From Trichoplax adhaerens (lineage: Eukaryota; Placozoa; Uniplacotomia; Trichoplacea; Trichoplacidae), in the NCBI RefSeq assembly GCF_000150275.1, contig NW_002060949.1, positions 2,849,836 to 2,913,835 on the forward strand: DNA of 64,000 bases, given 5' to 3'. The position numbers were made by a program, and so were the translations under genes. The notes beneath the pieces were generated by a model. The model worked only from the letters and a program-made list of their open reading frames with translations. It was not told where the DNA came from and did not search any database. Shown here piece after piece: positions 45,069 through 58,391 of this stretch (positions within the stretch are counted from its first letter, which is position 1; each line of letters opens with the position of its first letter).

Positions 45069-48000
45069 GTACGCGCATAGAGCTTCAAAACGCCATTGCG
45101 TTCGATGTAAAATTAGCCCATCATCCGCAATTTATATATTGCAATCAATTATTCTGATCCAAATTCTTATTGACCCAGCACATTATGATTAATTACAACT
45201 GCTATTACTTTTCTCCATATGACTTCGATCCAACACCGATTGTACACCAGTAAGAGATGCGTATAATCGTATAAAAACATTAAATAAGTGAAAAAGATCT
45301 GGTACCAGACATGCAAATTTCAGTTATCAAACTTTCCACTCTTTGGTACACTATACGCGTAGACAGTAGTGATGCAATAATTTAATTTCGCAATCGATTG
45401 AAAATAATTAAAACAAAATAATAATAATAATAACACTATGATAACTATAATAGATATAAAATTGAAAAGATTTAACGGTAAACAGATAAATTTACTCACT
45501 TACCACTACTGCCAACGTACAGTACAATACTATACTATATTGAACTGCCAGAACAAGATTCTCTACAAAAAAATTGATTGCTTGTTAAAAAACATCAATA
45601 GAGTCGCTTTAGCAAACCGATGCGAAAAGTAATAGAAGGCAAGGACTATCGAAATTAGTACAAAAGTGAGGATCTACTACCAGTCCGGCCAGAACTAAAA
45701 TTTAGCTTCACTTTCATCAGTTCCATTGTACCAGCATATTATATCAAATTGCATGGAGATAACTGTAACTTATTAAATGGGTATGGATGTCAAAATCGAA
45801 AAGCCGTACCAAGCGAAAAGAAAAAAGCGATTGTTTTGCAATACTGGATTTGCAGTCGCAATACGTTGGGAGCTTAAGCCTTATAGATACATTACTGTAT
45901 GGTTTACAATTCATAATTAAATAAGAATACATTCAACCATGTAAACAAGAACTCTCTACCTTGTTTAACGTAACTCGGATCGTACTTTTTACCTGTGAAT
46001 TTCTACTGAAGCTTGTTTCGTATGCCTGATAAAAAGTCACGGGCAGCATCTGCCTTAGTTTGTTTCCAATTCTTTCCACCAGTCCATAAATAAAATGATG
46101 TTACTAAAGTGATTAACCTTATTAAAGTTGTGACTGACACATAACAATTTAAAAGTATCGACAACAATAGAAGCCCATTGAATATAAGAATTTTTATTTC
46201 ATTTTGATATCATGGCAGAAAAATAACGCATTGTACTTTACCCTCATTCAAATATACGAGAATTATGGGCCGTTGTAAGGAAGATTGAGTAGAGAAGGAA
46301 GGAAAAAATTGTCATGTTAACAAAGGTTTATTGGTCAATGTTAGATTTGATTAATATAGATTAAATTTATGGGTTAATTAATTGAAATTCTCAGAATCGG
46401 ATATTGATATGTTTACACTGCACAGCAGAATAATAGCAATGGCGTATATTTTTCATGATTGTTTTTTAAACCAAACGGCTTAGTAATCTTCTACTACCAA
46501 AATGATCTTTTCTAGAGCAATAATTTTACATATACAACGTATATCAGACACGCCGCGAGCATATACTGTTATGATACAAATATTTATAGCGTTCTAGCAG
46601 ATACGAGCATGTTTCCATACCGTGTAAATATGAAAGCTCTACAATACTTTGCATTTGATTAATAAACAAATAGGAAATCTTATGTTACAAATTACATTGA
46701 TATTGCATAATTTTTGAAAAGCCAAGAAGGTGGTTCACTTCTATTCATTATTAAAGTTTAGTGATTTCGATAAAATAAATTTTTTATTGCACCGTTATTC
46801 TTCAAATTTTAATTACAAAATGGTTATATTTACGAATTCCATACAATAATAAGACGAGGACGAATAATCCCCTAAAAGACATTAGTGACTATTATTATTT
46901 TGTAAAAGTTCTACTGAGTAAACTAAGTTATTGCTAATATCATATGCGTGGGTGTTATTTTCTTGAAAAAACTGAAGCAATTAATTTCCTACTCACAGTC
47001 AATAAAAATACAAAAAACTACGTAATACTCAAAGCCATCGGTCTATCAAGAATGTATTCCAATTGTCAAGGATAAACGTGATTTCTATCATTGGAACACG
47101 ACAGCCCCTTAATATTATGGTAGCAACGAACAAGAAAGTGAATTGAACAATAAGATGTCTGCATTTTTAGCCCTTCCAATTGATCTGCTATTTATAGCGG
47201 CGAACGTAATTGTGATTTTAATTACAAAATAATCACTAGTTAACTGTATAGAGATTGATAATAATTGAGGATGAATTTTTTTATCCACAATAGGCGCATG
47301 GATAGGTTAAAGCAATAATTGCAATTATAGCTATCGTCCTTAATACGTACACATGTATAATATTGTCAGCCGTACAGTATCAGACAAGTAGAGTAAGAAT
47401 CAGATATTTAGCTACTGAATGACTCTGATATGGGTTATATGGGATATCTTCCTTTTAAAAGTAAAATTTTGCAGTAATATGCGTATCTGCAGTACAACTG
47501 TACAATGAGTGTACGTATATGTAATGCACAATGTACTCGTAGAGGTGTCCATTTTACAGTACTGTGCACTAGATGGTTGATTCTCGAGACTATATTTTGC
47601 TAAAGAATTCGATACTTGCTGTACTTTTGCAGGTTGTAACGGAAAATTATGATATTGTGCTCGTACTTATTAGTGATACTATAAAGTAGAGTATTGTGAA
47701 ATGACAAAATAGACAGCATAAATCGCACACGAAGCTAAAATCGACAATATCAAATCTTGGAGGATATCATCGACATCATCACCTATCCATCGACCAAACT
47801 CACCTGTCCATTGACAAACTACTAGAAAGAGACCAAATGATCCTTGATGTAATATTAATGGTTCTCAATAAAACACAACGTCCTCGATGCACTGTTGAAC
47901 TGATACTTTATTGCTCGAGCCACATGCATGCAGACACCGATATCTAGACTGACGTTCTACATACGAACACAGATGTAAATTGAACATTAAGAGTGTTCTT

Positions 48001-48195
48001 AAGATATCAGTCAGAACTATAGGCAGTTTTAAACCTGTTATTACCTTACCAAAGATAAACTATGATAATATTACAGTAACATTACGTTGGTCTCGCAATA
48101 AGCCAATCAGATCGTGTATAGGTACATCTACACTAGGTATATTGTACAATAGGCCCCCGCCAATTTATAAAAAGTTTTAAGAATACTTAGCTGAA
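45069..48195. other. Gene-poor stretch
   Basis: Very AT-rich, without a supported exon. A 25-codon hydrophobic ORF lies near 47155 (MSAFLALPIDLLF...) and a 66-codon one at 47980-48180; neither has support beyond being open. Scattered GTAC palindromes occur at 47370-47570. Confidence 0.4.
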
Positions 48196-48610
48196 ACTAT
48201 CGTACTAACGCATCAGAATTATTAGAAGCACCTCCATGTAAAATTATGATCACATTCTGGTGATTCTCTCTGCAAATGAAATGGTATGAAACCGTATGAA
48301 ATCCTATTGCACAAAGCAACCTAGCATCTAATTTGGACTATCGTACTAACGCATCAGAATTTTTATTAGCATCTCCATGATCACATTCTGGTGATTCTCT
48401 CTGCAAATGAAATGGTATGAAACCGTATGAAATCCTATTGCACAAAGCAACCTAGCATCTAATTTGGACTATCGTACTAACGCATCAGAATTTTTATTAG
48501 CACCTCCATGTAAAATTATGATCACATTCTGGTGATTCTCTCTGCAAATGAAATGGTATGAAACCGTATGAAATCCTATTGCGCAAAAGCAATCTAGCAT
48601 TTAATTTGGA
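48196..48610. repeat. Three-copy minisatellite, 131-143 bp unit
   Basis: Copies start at 48196, 48337 and 48468, each beginning ACTATCGTACTAACGCATCA and containing ACATTCTGGTGATTCTCTCT and GTATGAAACCGTATGAAATC. Copy 2 has lost about 10 bp (TGTAAAATTA). It ends where a tripled CGCGGACAT/AGCGGACA motif leads into an ACAGT/ACTGT cluster. Confidence 0.92.
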
Positions 48611-48680
48611 TACATCGGTCGCGGACATCGCGGACATAGCGGACAGCGTACCGTCGCAGCGTCGATCTTTTTCTACTGAG

Positions 48681-48850
48681 TGTACAGTACATACAGTACA
48701 GTACAGTGTACTGTACACTCAGTGTACTGTACTGTACAGTACAGTAGGGAAAACTGGCTACGGTAAAAAGAAAAGAAAAAGCTCCTTGCCTCTGTACAGT
48801 ACCGTACAGTGTACAGTGTACAGTGTACAGTACACTGAGTACAGTACAAC
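48681..48850. repeat. ACAGT/ACTGT strand-switching cluster upstream of AHI1
   Basis: Near-symmetrical GTACAGTGTACAGTGTACAG and ACTGTACTGTACAGTACAG runs flank a GGAAAACTGG..AAAAGAAAAAGC core. It lies about 830 bp before the AHI1 ATG; a smaller patch at 49430-49495 is only about 180 bp before it. Confidence 0.85.
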
Positions 48851-49677
48851 CCACGCGAAATCAACATACCAAGACTAAAAATAAATACTAACCGTTATCG
48901 ACGCTGTTACACCCAGGTGACAGTCAGTGTGGTATACTGTATCTAGTTACAGCACTTGCACAACTGCATAGTCAAACAACAAGTCGTTTCCTCGTTCATT
49001 GAAGCCGAGCAAATTAACCCAACTACAACCTCTGGCGGTATATTAGTTGTTTGCGAGAGAAAAAAACACTTGTATCTTCTTCAATTATAGATTCAAGAAC
49101 GATATATTGTACAAGTCTTTAAGATTGAATGGTTGTAAATCCTAGTATTCGATAGAGGTAGAAGTAATTTTCATTTTTTGAAAGAAAAAATGAAAAAAAT
49201 TTTACAACATTGAATGGTTATGGTACACTTTTACTTTCTCATTTCATATTGGTCAACTTATGCTATCATTTTGTTAGTACGTGTTGTGTATAGGTTCTGA
49301 ACTCTCTAACATAGAAGTACATGTCAAGTCTTTCATCAATTTAGCCATAATAAATTAACATTTACTTTATGAAGATATACAATTCGATACTACCTAGTGT
49401 TGTATCACTGTATTTTCCCAACACACAACTACAGTACTGTAATTTGTTGAAATCATGACAGTACTTGTACAGTCTACAGTACAGTATTGTAGTAGTATTA
49501 ATGAGGTGGATTGCACTTGATCTGGATAGTTTTTTAATATTGACGGTGTTTCAGCTTGGATGTGAGCCTTCTAATGTCTAACTGTCTCAATTTTATTCAT
49601 AGATTCTATGATGACGAAAATATGACCATGTACCGTAGTAGATACTGTATGCCAACATAAATAAGCTGTCATCAATT

Positions 49678-52600
49678 ATGGATTTAGATCAAGTTAAGAA
49701 GAAAAGAGGTGCAAAGAAAAGGCGACCTACCAAGGTTAGTTTAAAATCCTTTAATCATATTTAAAAATGGCTTCAAGAAAATCCAGTAATAAAACATCTA
49801 AATGATCTCATGAAAGAATTTGCAAATACAGTCCTATTCTATCTAATGTAAACCAGTAAGAACGAATCTGATTGACCATAGTAAATTAGAAAATCAAGAC
49901 AATCTACAATATATTTAGCTACTTATTAAACATTGAAGTAAATCAACTACTCAACATTTTCACCTATGAGTTATTGACTATATTATCATTTTATATACTC
50001 TATATTGTATTTGATGAAATTTATTACTACGACTATTTGAAAACATACGCCTAACAATAGAATTTGTTTGTCGAGAACTACTACCGCTTACACCAATTAT
50101 AATAACATCATCAGTTTAATTACCCTACTGCATGCGTATAGACATCGATAGACTGTATCTTAACAGGAATTCAATTATTATACTGTACTTCTTTCTAAAA
50201 GGCTATGTGGACATATTATATTTATATAATGACTATACATAAACAGTCTATATTCTCAGCACGATTAATATTGTGCTTGTACACTTAGTTGAACGATAAA
50301 ATTATACTTTAGACAGCAGGGCAACATACAGTAATCAAATACAGTTTTAAAAGCTTCTGCGAACATAGCGACTGCATGTGAAGCTTCATACTCATTCAAA
50401 ATGCTGCAATGTTATTTATGTTGATCAATATTCCCTAATGTTATGCATGTGAGAGTATATCATACGTAGCACATTTACGTACTATCCCAGTTGCAAATGT
50501 ACAATAACAACACACACTTGATTCAGTAGCAAATTTGAAGTATTTACACATTGATTTTGTACAAGGAGATTGAAGCTTTTTTTTTATAATTAATCAATCA
50601 TGCAGGAAGAAAGTAGTCCGCTAGCTGAAAATGAAGGTAACAGATTCTATTCTTTGATCTAAAATTACAGCCCACACCATAACTTTAACATACTGCATGA
50701 TAAATCCTTTTCACTATTTTATGCATTATTATTTAGGCGGTTCTGAAAACCTACGGCAAAAGACTAGAGCGAGATTTGCCCAACTACTTGAATCATCCAA
50801 AAACACATCTGATAACCAGTAATTAAAATTTCTATTAAATGACATGACTAAAGAATACAGTACACCTATATCAAGCTAATACGATAGCAGTACATGTAAA
50901 TGCAGTATATTTATCTGAAGATGTCATCCATCTTAGCTTTGCTGCTACAGTAATGTTATATAATTTATTTATTTACAATCAGATTGAATTCATTAGCGAT
51001 AAAATAAATTATTAAACGATATGAACTATTAGTCATCCATCATCAGAATCGATAGCTTTGATAGAAAAGTAATTACATCAGGTTTCGACATCTCTCTTTT
51101 CTAAATTTGTTAGACTTAATGAAAGCCTTAGTAAGAAAAGGCGATCGCCTCGCGGAGCATCTACACTGGTACGACAAAAATAATTCACTCAAGTTTATCA
51201 TTATGCAGTACTTGCATTAAATTATTTTATCAAGAGAAATTACAATTGCTAATACATAAATATTATTAGCTCATTATCTTTAAACCCCTTTCAAATGGTT
51301 ATCCATTTATTGATATTTCATGTTTATACGCATCCCGTAGTCCAACGAAGACGATGATGATCGGTTGCAGCCCCACGTGAAAATCCCTACTAAGGATAAA
51401 TCTCTAAATAAAAATAAAAAGAAGTCCAAATCAACTAGTATGTGAATAAATCACAGATACAGAAACTATGGCTAATTGCAATAGCGAAACTGTTATTATA
51501 AATATACCAATGGCTTTATACTCTGAACTATACCGTAACCTTAACGTTATCAGGGAAAGCAAGAGATAATGACAAGGAATATGAAAATGACGAGAACACT
51601 CCAGAGAAAGTTAATTACGCAGATAATGAAGGTTACATCCACGACGATAACAATGTATCACAGTCTATTCCGGAAGGGAAACGTACTAAGAAAAAAGCTA
51701 AATTTAAACTTAGCAACAATGAAAATCCGTACGTAGATTTTAGTACTGAGGCATAGTAAAGAATTCAGCTCTAAATAATATGCCATGTATTAGTAGTGAC
51801 TAAATCTATTCCTATTTCGTAGTCTACAAATCGTTTAGTAGACACCAGTTTTCAGAAAAATAGCTTTATCTTCTTTTCTGATGTCAATTTACAACCAATC
51901 TACAAATTTATCACTCTTCAGAGACGCAGATTACATCGACACCCCTAAAAAGCCAGACGATCAAGGGAAAGCTAAGACTGTACGCCCTACAGACGATATT
52001 TGTAATATTGATCACCATCGAACAAATTTATATTCAAATTTTAATTTATGCTATAACAGTCTACAGATATCGCTCATAATTACGTAATATTAAAAATTGT
52101 TTTACGGTAGGCAAAATCCAAGAGTAAGAAAGATAAAAGAAAAAAAGCAAAAGAAGATCCCGAAGCGAAAGATAAAAGTAATAAATGGATATCACATCAC
52201 TATATCCTTAATTTTACAGATCTAAAATTAGGAAATATGGCGTATCGTCACAAATATACATAATCGTAAATATGAGATATATTTGCCCTAATGTTAATAA
52301 ATTAGAAATGCTAGATTAGATGCAGTTACAGTATATAGCAATGATTAAATAATTAAAATTAAAAGATATCTATAAAGTAAAAACAATTAGTGTTTCACTT
52401 ATTGTTACTTTACCGGTTAAAGATACACGCTGGCGTACAAAAAAAGTACATGTATTTTGAAATTGTTTTGATAACTTCACTGCTATTCTTTTAAATCTAG
52501 AAAGAAAAAAAGATAAATCCTTAAGGATTCCTGTGGAAGGTAATAGAACATTGCACATGTACATGCAATTCATCATCATAGATAAATTTTGAAGCTTATT

Positions 52601-55600
52601 TGCGATCATAATATTTAATAGCTATACCTTACTATCTAGAGCCGATCCTGACTATTGCTGTACATAAAGCGGATCAGTTAGAACTTGATGTACATGTTAA
52701 GCACCCATTAGTGAGAATACATCTTGTAGATATTTCAAATGGACAATACGTTAAGAAGTCAAATAGGTAAGCATGCATAACATGTCGCTAACTTGCTATA
52801 CACCAAGTATTTGAGTTTGTATTAAGAGTCACTTAGGCCCTGACATGTATAAAAGCGTACACTAATCTACTGTTTATGATTTCTCGTAGAGATAAGTCTG
52901 TTGTTTCTTATTATGAAAATGAAAATGATGCTGTCGATTATATCTTACCAGTGATGACACAGCCATACGACTACAAAAAGCACCGGTGCAAAAATGCTTT
53001 CAGTTATTTTACTTACTTTACAAAATAATTCTGCTGTACATGCTATGAACTTGACTACTGATTATGCATCCATATTGTAATCCAAACAGATCCTTTACAC
53101 CTCATTGGGAAGAATTGATCCTGTATAATGAAGCATTTTCTTGCTTCGTTAAGCAAGATCAATCACAAACTATAGTATTTTTTGAGGTAAAGCTATGTCT
53201 TAAAGGTGCCATAAGTTCTTTTAAGTATTTTGATAAACTTTTTAACAGTTAAAATTTATTTTCGTTTTATTTCCACGATCACTTCAGATTCTAGATTTTC
53301 TAGGTATGAATATTACTAACACCGCCGCTGCGGCTAATCAAAACGGAGGTTGGCACAAAATTGCGTGGGCATTCCTAAAGGTATGACTACAGCATAAAAG
53401 AACTTTGATTATTACTATAGAATTAGTTTTGCTGACAGAAATGCTTAAAATTCCTTTAAATATGAAGCCCACTAAATATTCTAATTAAATTAATTGTGTT
53501 TATATTTCTTGATTCCTTAGTTAGTAGGAGGGAATGGAGAATTTAATACTGACAAAAGAGTCCGTTTACAATTATATCGTTGTCCTAGGACTGCTATTCA
53601 TCGAAAAAATGATTCTGCAGAGGTAAATATCGAGCAGGTTAATGACAGTTTTCGAACGATTCATATATACAGTATACCTAAATTTTGCAAAAAAATTTGG
53701 TTAACCATAGATTTATAAATGGTGGAAAGACTGTCCAAGAGTGAAATACCCATCCACACTTTACGTAACTGTTAAAAGTACTAAGCCTCCTCAGAATGTC
53801 GATCCTTCAATGCGATCAATGTTCCCTGTACAAAAAGTAACGCTTAGTAAATTCTATCTAGCTTACGGTCTCTATTTGCTTGTATTTCGCTAAATGTTAA
53901 TATCAAGCTTTACATTCAGTAAGGTGCCTGATTTAATTTCAATCGTTACGTATATAATTAATCGGTTCTTACTATTTCTACCATTTAGGAAGAAAGTAAG
54001 ATTACTTATGATGAATTATCAAATACTATTATTGATGAAAAGAGACTAAAAGACTTGTAAGGACTGCCTTCTATTCGATTAAGTATTTAAGTCTTGCGGT
54101 AATTTGAGATTGAACATAGGTTGATCGAGATAATTAAAAAAACAATTTATAGGAAAGCAGAAGAAGAATCGAAAATTCAATGGAGTAAATTACCAAGCCA
54201 GGTCTTCTTGACTTACATTCAATTATGATCCTATGCTTATTTGGTTCGATTTTTATTATATAATTAAATTACTATATGTAGGACTGTCGTATACCTAATA
54301 AATTACTGCATAACTTCTCCACCGGTATGAGAGGGTGCCTCGTTGTAAAATTTTCTCATAACGGAAGGTATTACGGTATATAATGTTCATGCATCGAAAA
54401 ATTTTCAAATATATAACTGACAAATAAACTAAATGTTTAATATGAAATAATATCCAAAAACAGAAAAATAGCGGCAGGATGTGTAGACAAGCAAAGTTAT
54501 CCGATTCTTGTGTATGATGTAAGCAAGCAATAATGTTGTATAATTTACACACTTACTATAAATCTAAGTTGTGATAACGTTAAACTTTTCGATGTCATAA
54601 TCATTTTTTAAGTCCTATTCTTAGGGGAATTATGAGCGTAACCTATAATTCTTTAACTGCTTATGACTTTTAGCTTAAAACTGGTAAATGCTGTAACACC
54701 TTTACCGGTCATTTTAGCATCATTTACGATGTATCATGGTCTGCTGATGACGAAGAAATTCTAACAGCATCGTCAGATGGAACGGCTAGGTTATTTTTTA
54801 CCCTCTAAAAGTTACAAATTAGGCATTATCATCTTGATAAGTTTAAAGAAAAGTTTATTAATACGAATGTAGCAACCTCTTTCATTGAATATCTTTCATC
54901 ATTTGTATCTATTATAGAGTCTGGAATTTTAACGAAAGTGGCGGTGCATCTAAGATTTTACCACACCCAACTTTTATTTACACAGCTAAGTATCACCCAG
55001 TAACCTCTACCTTGGTTATTACTGGAGGGTATGATTTTGTAATTCGTATTTGGAACACGTATACCTTGGAACAAAGCGGGCAGGCAAGTCTATAATTCAG
55101 TAGTAAATCACAGAGTTAATATCATCTGTTTTCCTTGTAAATGTAAAAAAATGTTTATATATTTAATTAGTTACTAGCGGAATTACCTGGTCATAGCGGA
55201 TATATTAATACCATTGCTTTCAGCAAAGACGGTAAAATTAAAATTTAAACTAAATTTTTATAACAATAGTAGTCATAAAATTATAGCGCTGTAGTATCTG
55301 ATAATTCTTAGTAATTACCATCTACAACGTCTGTTCAGGTGATAGAATGTTTAGTGGCGATAGCGTTGGTGGCTTACTCGCTTGGAGAACTGAACTTAAT
55401 ATTAAAGAAACTCCTGTAAAGATAGGTAACCCTGTTCTATTAAATAATTTGTAAGAAATTCATGCTGTAATTGACTGCGTCTAAAATTTTAAAGCCGATA
55501 TAGAAAAGTTCTCAATGCTGGAAAACTTAAGCGATAGCCTAATGAGTGTAAGTGTGCTCTAAATTCTTAGATATTTTGAGAAAATCTAGAAAGTATCTAA

Positions 55601-58391
55601 ATATATTTGTTTATGCTAACATTTTTAACTTAGACTGCCAGCATCAATCACATTGAGTTACATCCTAACGGTCGACAATTGGTAGTTTTATGCAAAGATA
55701 GTGCAATACGCGTTGTAGACTTAAGAATGTAAGTGCTCTTTGAAATTAATTATGAGAACCTTTGTTTCGATGAATTTCTATCGACATCTCTTTTTATCTA
55801 CTATCTTATTTGTAGGGGTTCTGTTATACAAACATTTACCGGATTAACTTGCTTTAAAGATCGTATCCGTTGCACCGTTACACCTTGTGGTACATATATC
55901 ATATCAGGATCTGAAGATTGTAATGCCTACGCCTGGAATATTACCTCTGGTTAGATATCCAAAAATATCCCTTTTTCTTCTGATTCTATTCATGAATTAA
56001 AAGATTTAACTGATCTATATTGGAATAGGCAAAAGTGCCGGAGACTTCTCTTCATTACAATATCGTTTTCCAGTTATTGATGTTGACTTTCACCCCTATG
56101 ATAATATCGTAGTCTTCTGTGCTTTTGGAGATCACCAACCTATCTTGATTTATTCTTATGATGCAATACGTAAGTAATATCATGGGTTAGAGTAGCATTT
56201 TCTTTTACAGAATTTACGTCTACGTTAAAAATGATGATTATAGACAGAATTTTGCTAATCTTACACCATTTCATTTGCTAAATAGTAAAAGATGTTAAAA
56301 CGGACAGCATCCTTAAAAATACACAGACCATGGATAATAAAGCACAAGATAGCACCGAGTTATCACGATGTAAACAATGTTAACATTATGGATGTTATTT
56401 TTAAAGAGCATAATCAATTCTTCATGTTCCTGTATACATAAATTCAATGCGGCATGTCTTTAGTTCATGCAGTTATAACTTATACATAGATTTGACATTG
56501 CTATTTTACCCTGTCTTTAATACTGGTATAATTGTCAACGTTAGCTGTCTCTCTCACTGCGACAACCGACATCAAGGCACTAAAGCAGTCAATGTTCGAT
56601 GTAGCCATGTCGAAATTAAGTCTAGAAAAAGCAAAAGAAAAATTTCAAGACCCGGTGGTAAGATTTCTGAAGTAGTCTACTTTAAGACACTTGCAATATA
56701 AGATTTGACTGATATTTATTTAATTTAATAGAAAGTCATTGAACCAGTATTAGATAGAACGGCAGGAGTGTCTCCTTTTCCTAGTAAAAGTAGTATTAAT
56801 GAAACTTGGGGCGATTCAACATTTGATAAAACGTACTTTCCTCCTTCGGGAAACGAATACAGTAATCAGACTGCTCAGCACTTGCATCCAAGTGAAATGA
56901 ATTTCGGTGGTCAGATGCAACCCCAATTATCAAGATTGGGAAGTATCGTTGAGGGATACGATGCTATTGATCGATTAAGGCAAAGGACATCATCTGCTAT
57001 GAGTAATGAACTACCAGATTTTAAAAATATTCGACGGGGATCTTCCGTCTTAGAAGGAAGCATAATAGCTGGATTATCGTCATTTAATGCCGGAACAGGT
57101 ATACCATATTTTCGACTATCTTTTTGAAATTTGCTTATCGCGATGATGACATCAGTCATAATCTGCAATAGAAGCTATGTATACCATTTACGTATTACGA
57201 ACCATTTTAGTTCATTTATTAATCAACTCTCCACTTAGGAACACGTCGTCCGTCTCTTATTGGAGGATATGGTGGTTATTTGGATCGTCAGTTCTCGGTT
57301 CATCCCGACGGAAACCAACCTCTATTATTTGGGCCATCATCTTCACATAGCGGAACAGTAGTAATTTCCTCTACCTAGGCAATATTTCATGTAGACCGAA
57401 AACTACAGCAGTAGAAAGTTTATTTTTAAAATTGTTGCAAATTTATCAAATGTTTATAGGCTACCGCTTTATATGATTATGAAGCAAGTCGTTCTGATGA
57501 ATTAAGCGTACGGCAAGGTGATCAAATAGCGGTCTTATACGTGGAAAACCAATGGTTGATGGGAATGCTACCTAGCGGCCAGCAGGGTTACGTCCCTATC
57601 AACTACTTGGCAACTGATAGAGGTTACAAATGAATAATTTTATTTGATGGCTACTGGCCAGTGTATTCTTATATCGGCGTTATGGGTTATGGTGAATTAT
57701 CGATTTTATTGTAGATATATTAAAAAATTCCTCAAATGCAGACATTTCCGAAATGGGTGCAAGCGCATCAACTCAAAACCAGGCCATTAACAGTAATACG
57801 GAACATGTTAGTAAAAAATAGATAATGTTGTATCTTACGCATTTGAATTGTTTTTATCGACAAAATATCTAAGGAAAAGTTGCTCACTTTAGCAATTTCT
57901 TACCTAAATGTGCCACAACGTCCAGTACTCAGTTTTAGTTCCAAGTTATTGATTATCATTAAAGTATCTAATGGTAATTGTTAATTTTCATCCAACTATA
58001 CCTTACAATAGTCTTAATGTGTAAATATAAAATTCAATTTAGCTTTCAGCTGTTATTAGTAAAACTGGAGAACTAAAAATTGTTTCTGGACCGGAAGATT
58101 CGGATATAGAAAGGTATCACAAAACTAATTTATGGATAAACTGAATACTTATTTCTTTGAGACAATTATTCTTCTGCGTTTAAGTAACAAATACTTATTA
58201 TAGCGTATAGTGGTAGCTAATTTACTGTCGAAAATTTGAAATACATGCAAATTTTTTATAAAGCAATTGCGAAAGTATCTTATTTTCACGTACACAGAAA
58301 AAGGAATCAAAGGCGGAAAGTTGATAACTCAGAGAAAGGCACCCGTAGGAAAGGAAGCAAAAGCCGTAAAAATCTACAGCAAACTCATTGA
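49678..58391 (+). CDS. AHI1: AHI1/jouberin (1143 aa)
   Basis: Ciliary transition-zone/basal-body scaffold, mutated in human Joubert syndrome. 34 exons: 49678-49734, 50606-50636, 50737-50818, 51114-51168, 51341-51437, 51554-51728, 51922-51979, 52111-52177, 52501-52539, 52640-52766, 52890-52985, 53090-53186, 53288-53380, 53521-53622, 53711-53836, 53989-54056, 54153-54201, 54282-54367, 54464-54518, 54674-54789, 54918-55083, 55171-55231, 55339-55425, 55495-55547, 55634-55728, 55816-55949, 56029-56169, 56545-56657, 56732-57098, 57239-57357, 57460-57622, 57715-57806, 58043-58113, 58298-58391; phases agree (1144 codons; human 1196 aa). Basic, disordered N-terminus; HPLVRIHLVD, YILPVMTQPYD, KWWKDCPR, YPSTLYVTV and DCRIPNK conserved; WD40 repeats about 474-804 (SSDGTARVWNF, GGYDFVIRIWN, HPYDNIVVFCAFG); helical then Gly/Ser-rich linker; SH3 about 1005-1058 (ALYDYEASRSDELS...GYVPINYL); basic tail. 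Intron 55084-55170 uses a GC donor. Confidence 0.97.
55084..55170 (+). other. GC-AG intron in AHI1
   Basis: The exon ends GGGCAG and the intron begins gcaagt, a GC donor with an otherwise strong consensus; it ends at a normal AG. Both flanking exons are in phase 0 and encode the expected WD40 sequence (LEQSGQ then LLAELPGH), so a GT alternative is not needed. Confidence 0.85.

Noticed and set aside
45438-45932. ORFs of about 62-64 codons on both strands
   Set aside because: No domain, no splice context, AT-rich composition expected by chance.
47150-47240. Short ORF (about 25 codons) with a transmembrane-like composition
   Set aside because: Could be a micropeptide, but nothing beyond an ATG and a stop supports it.
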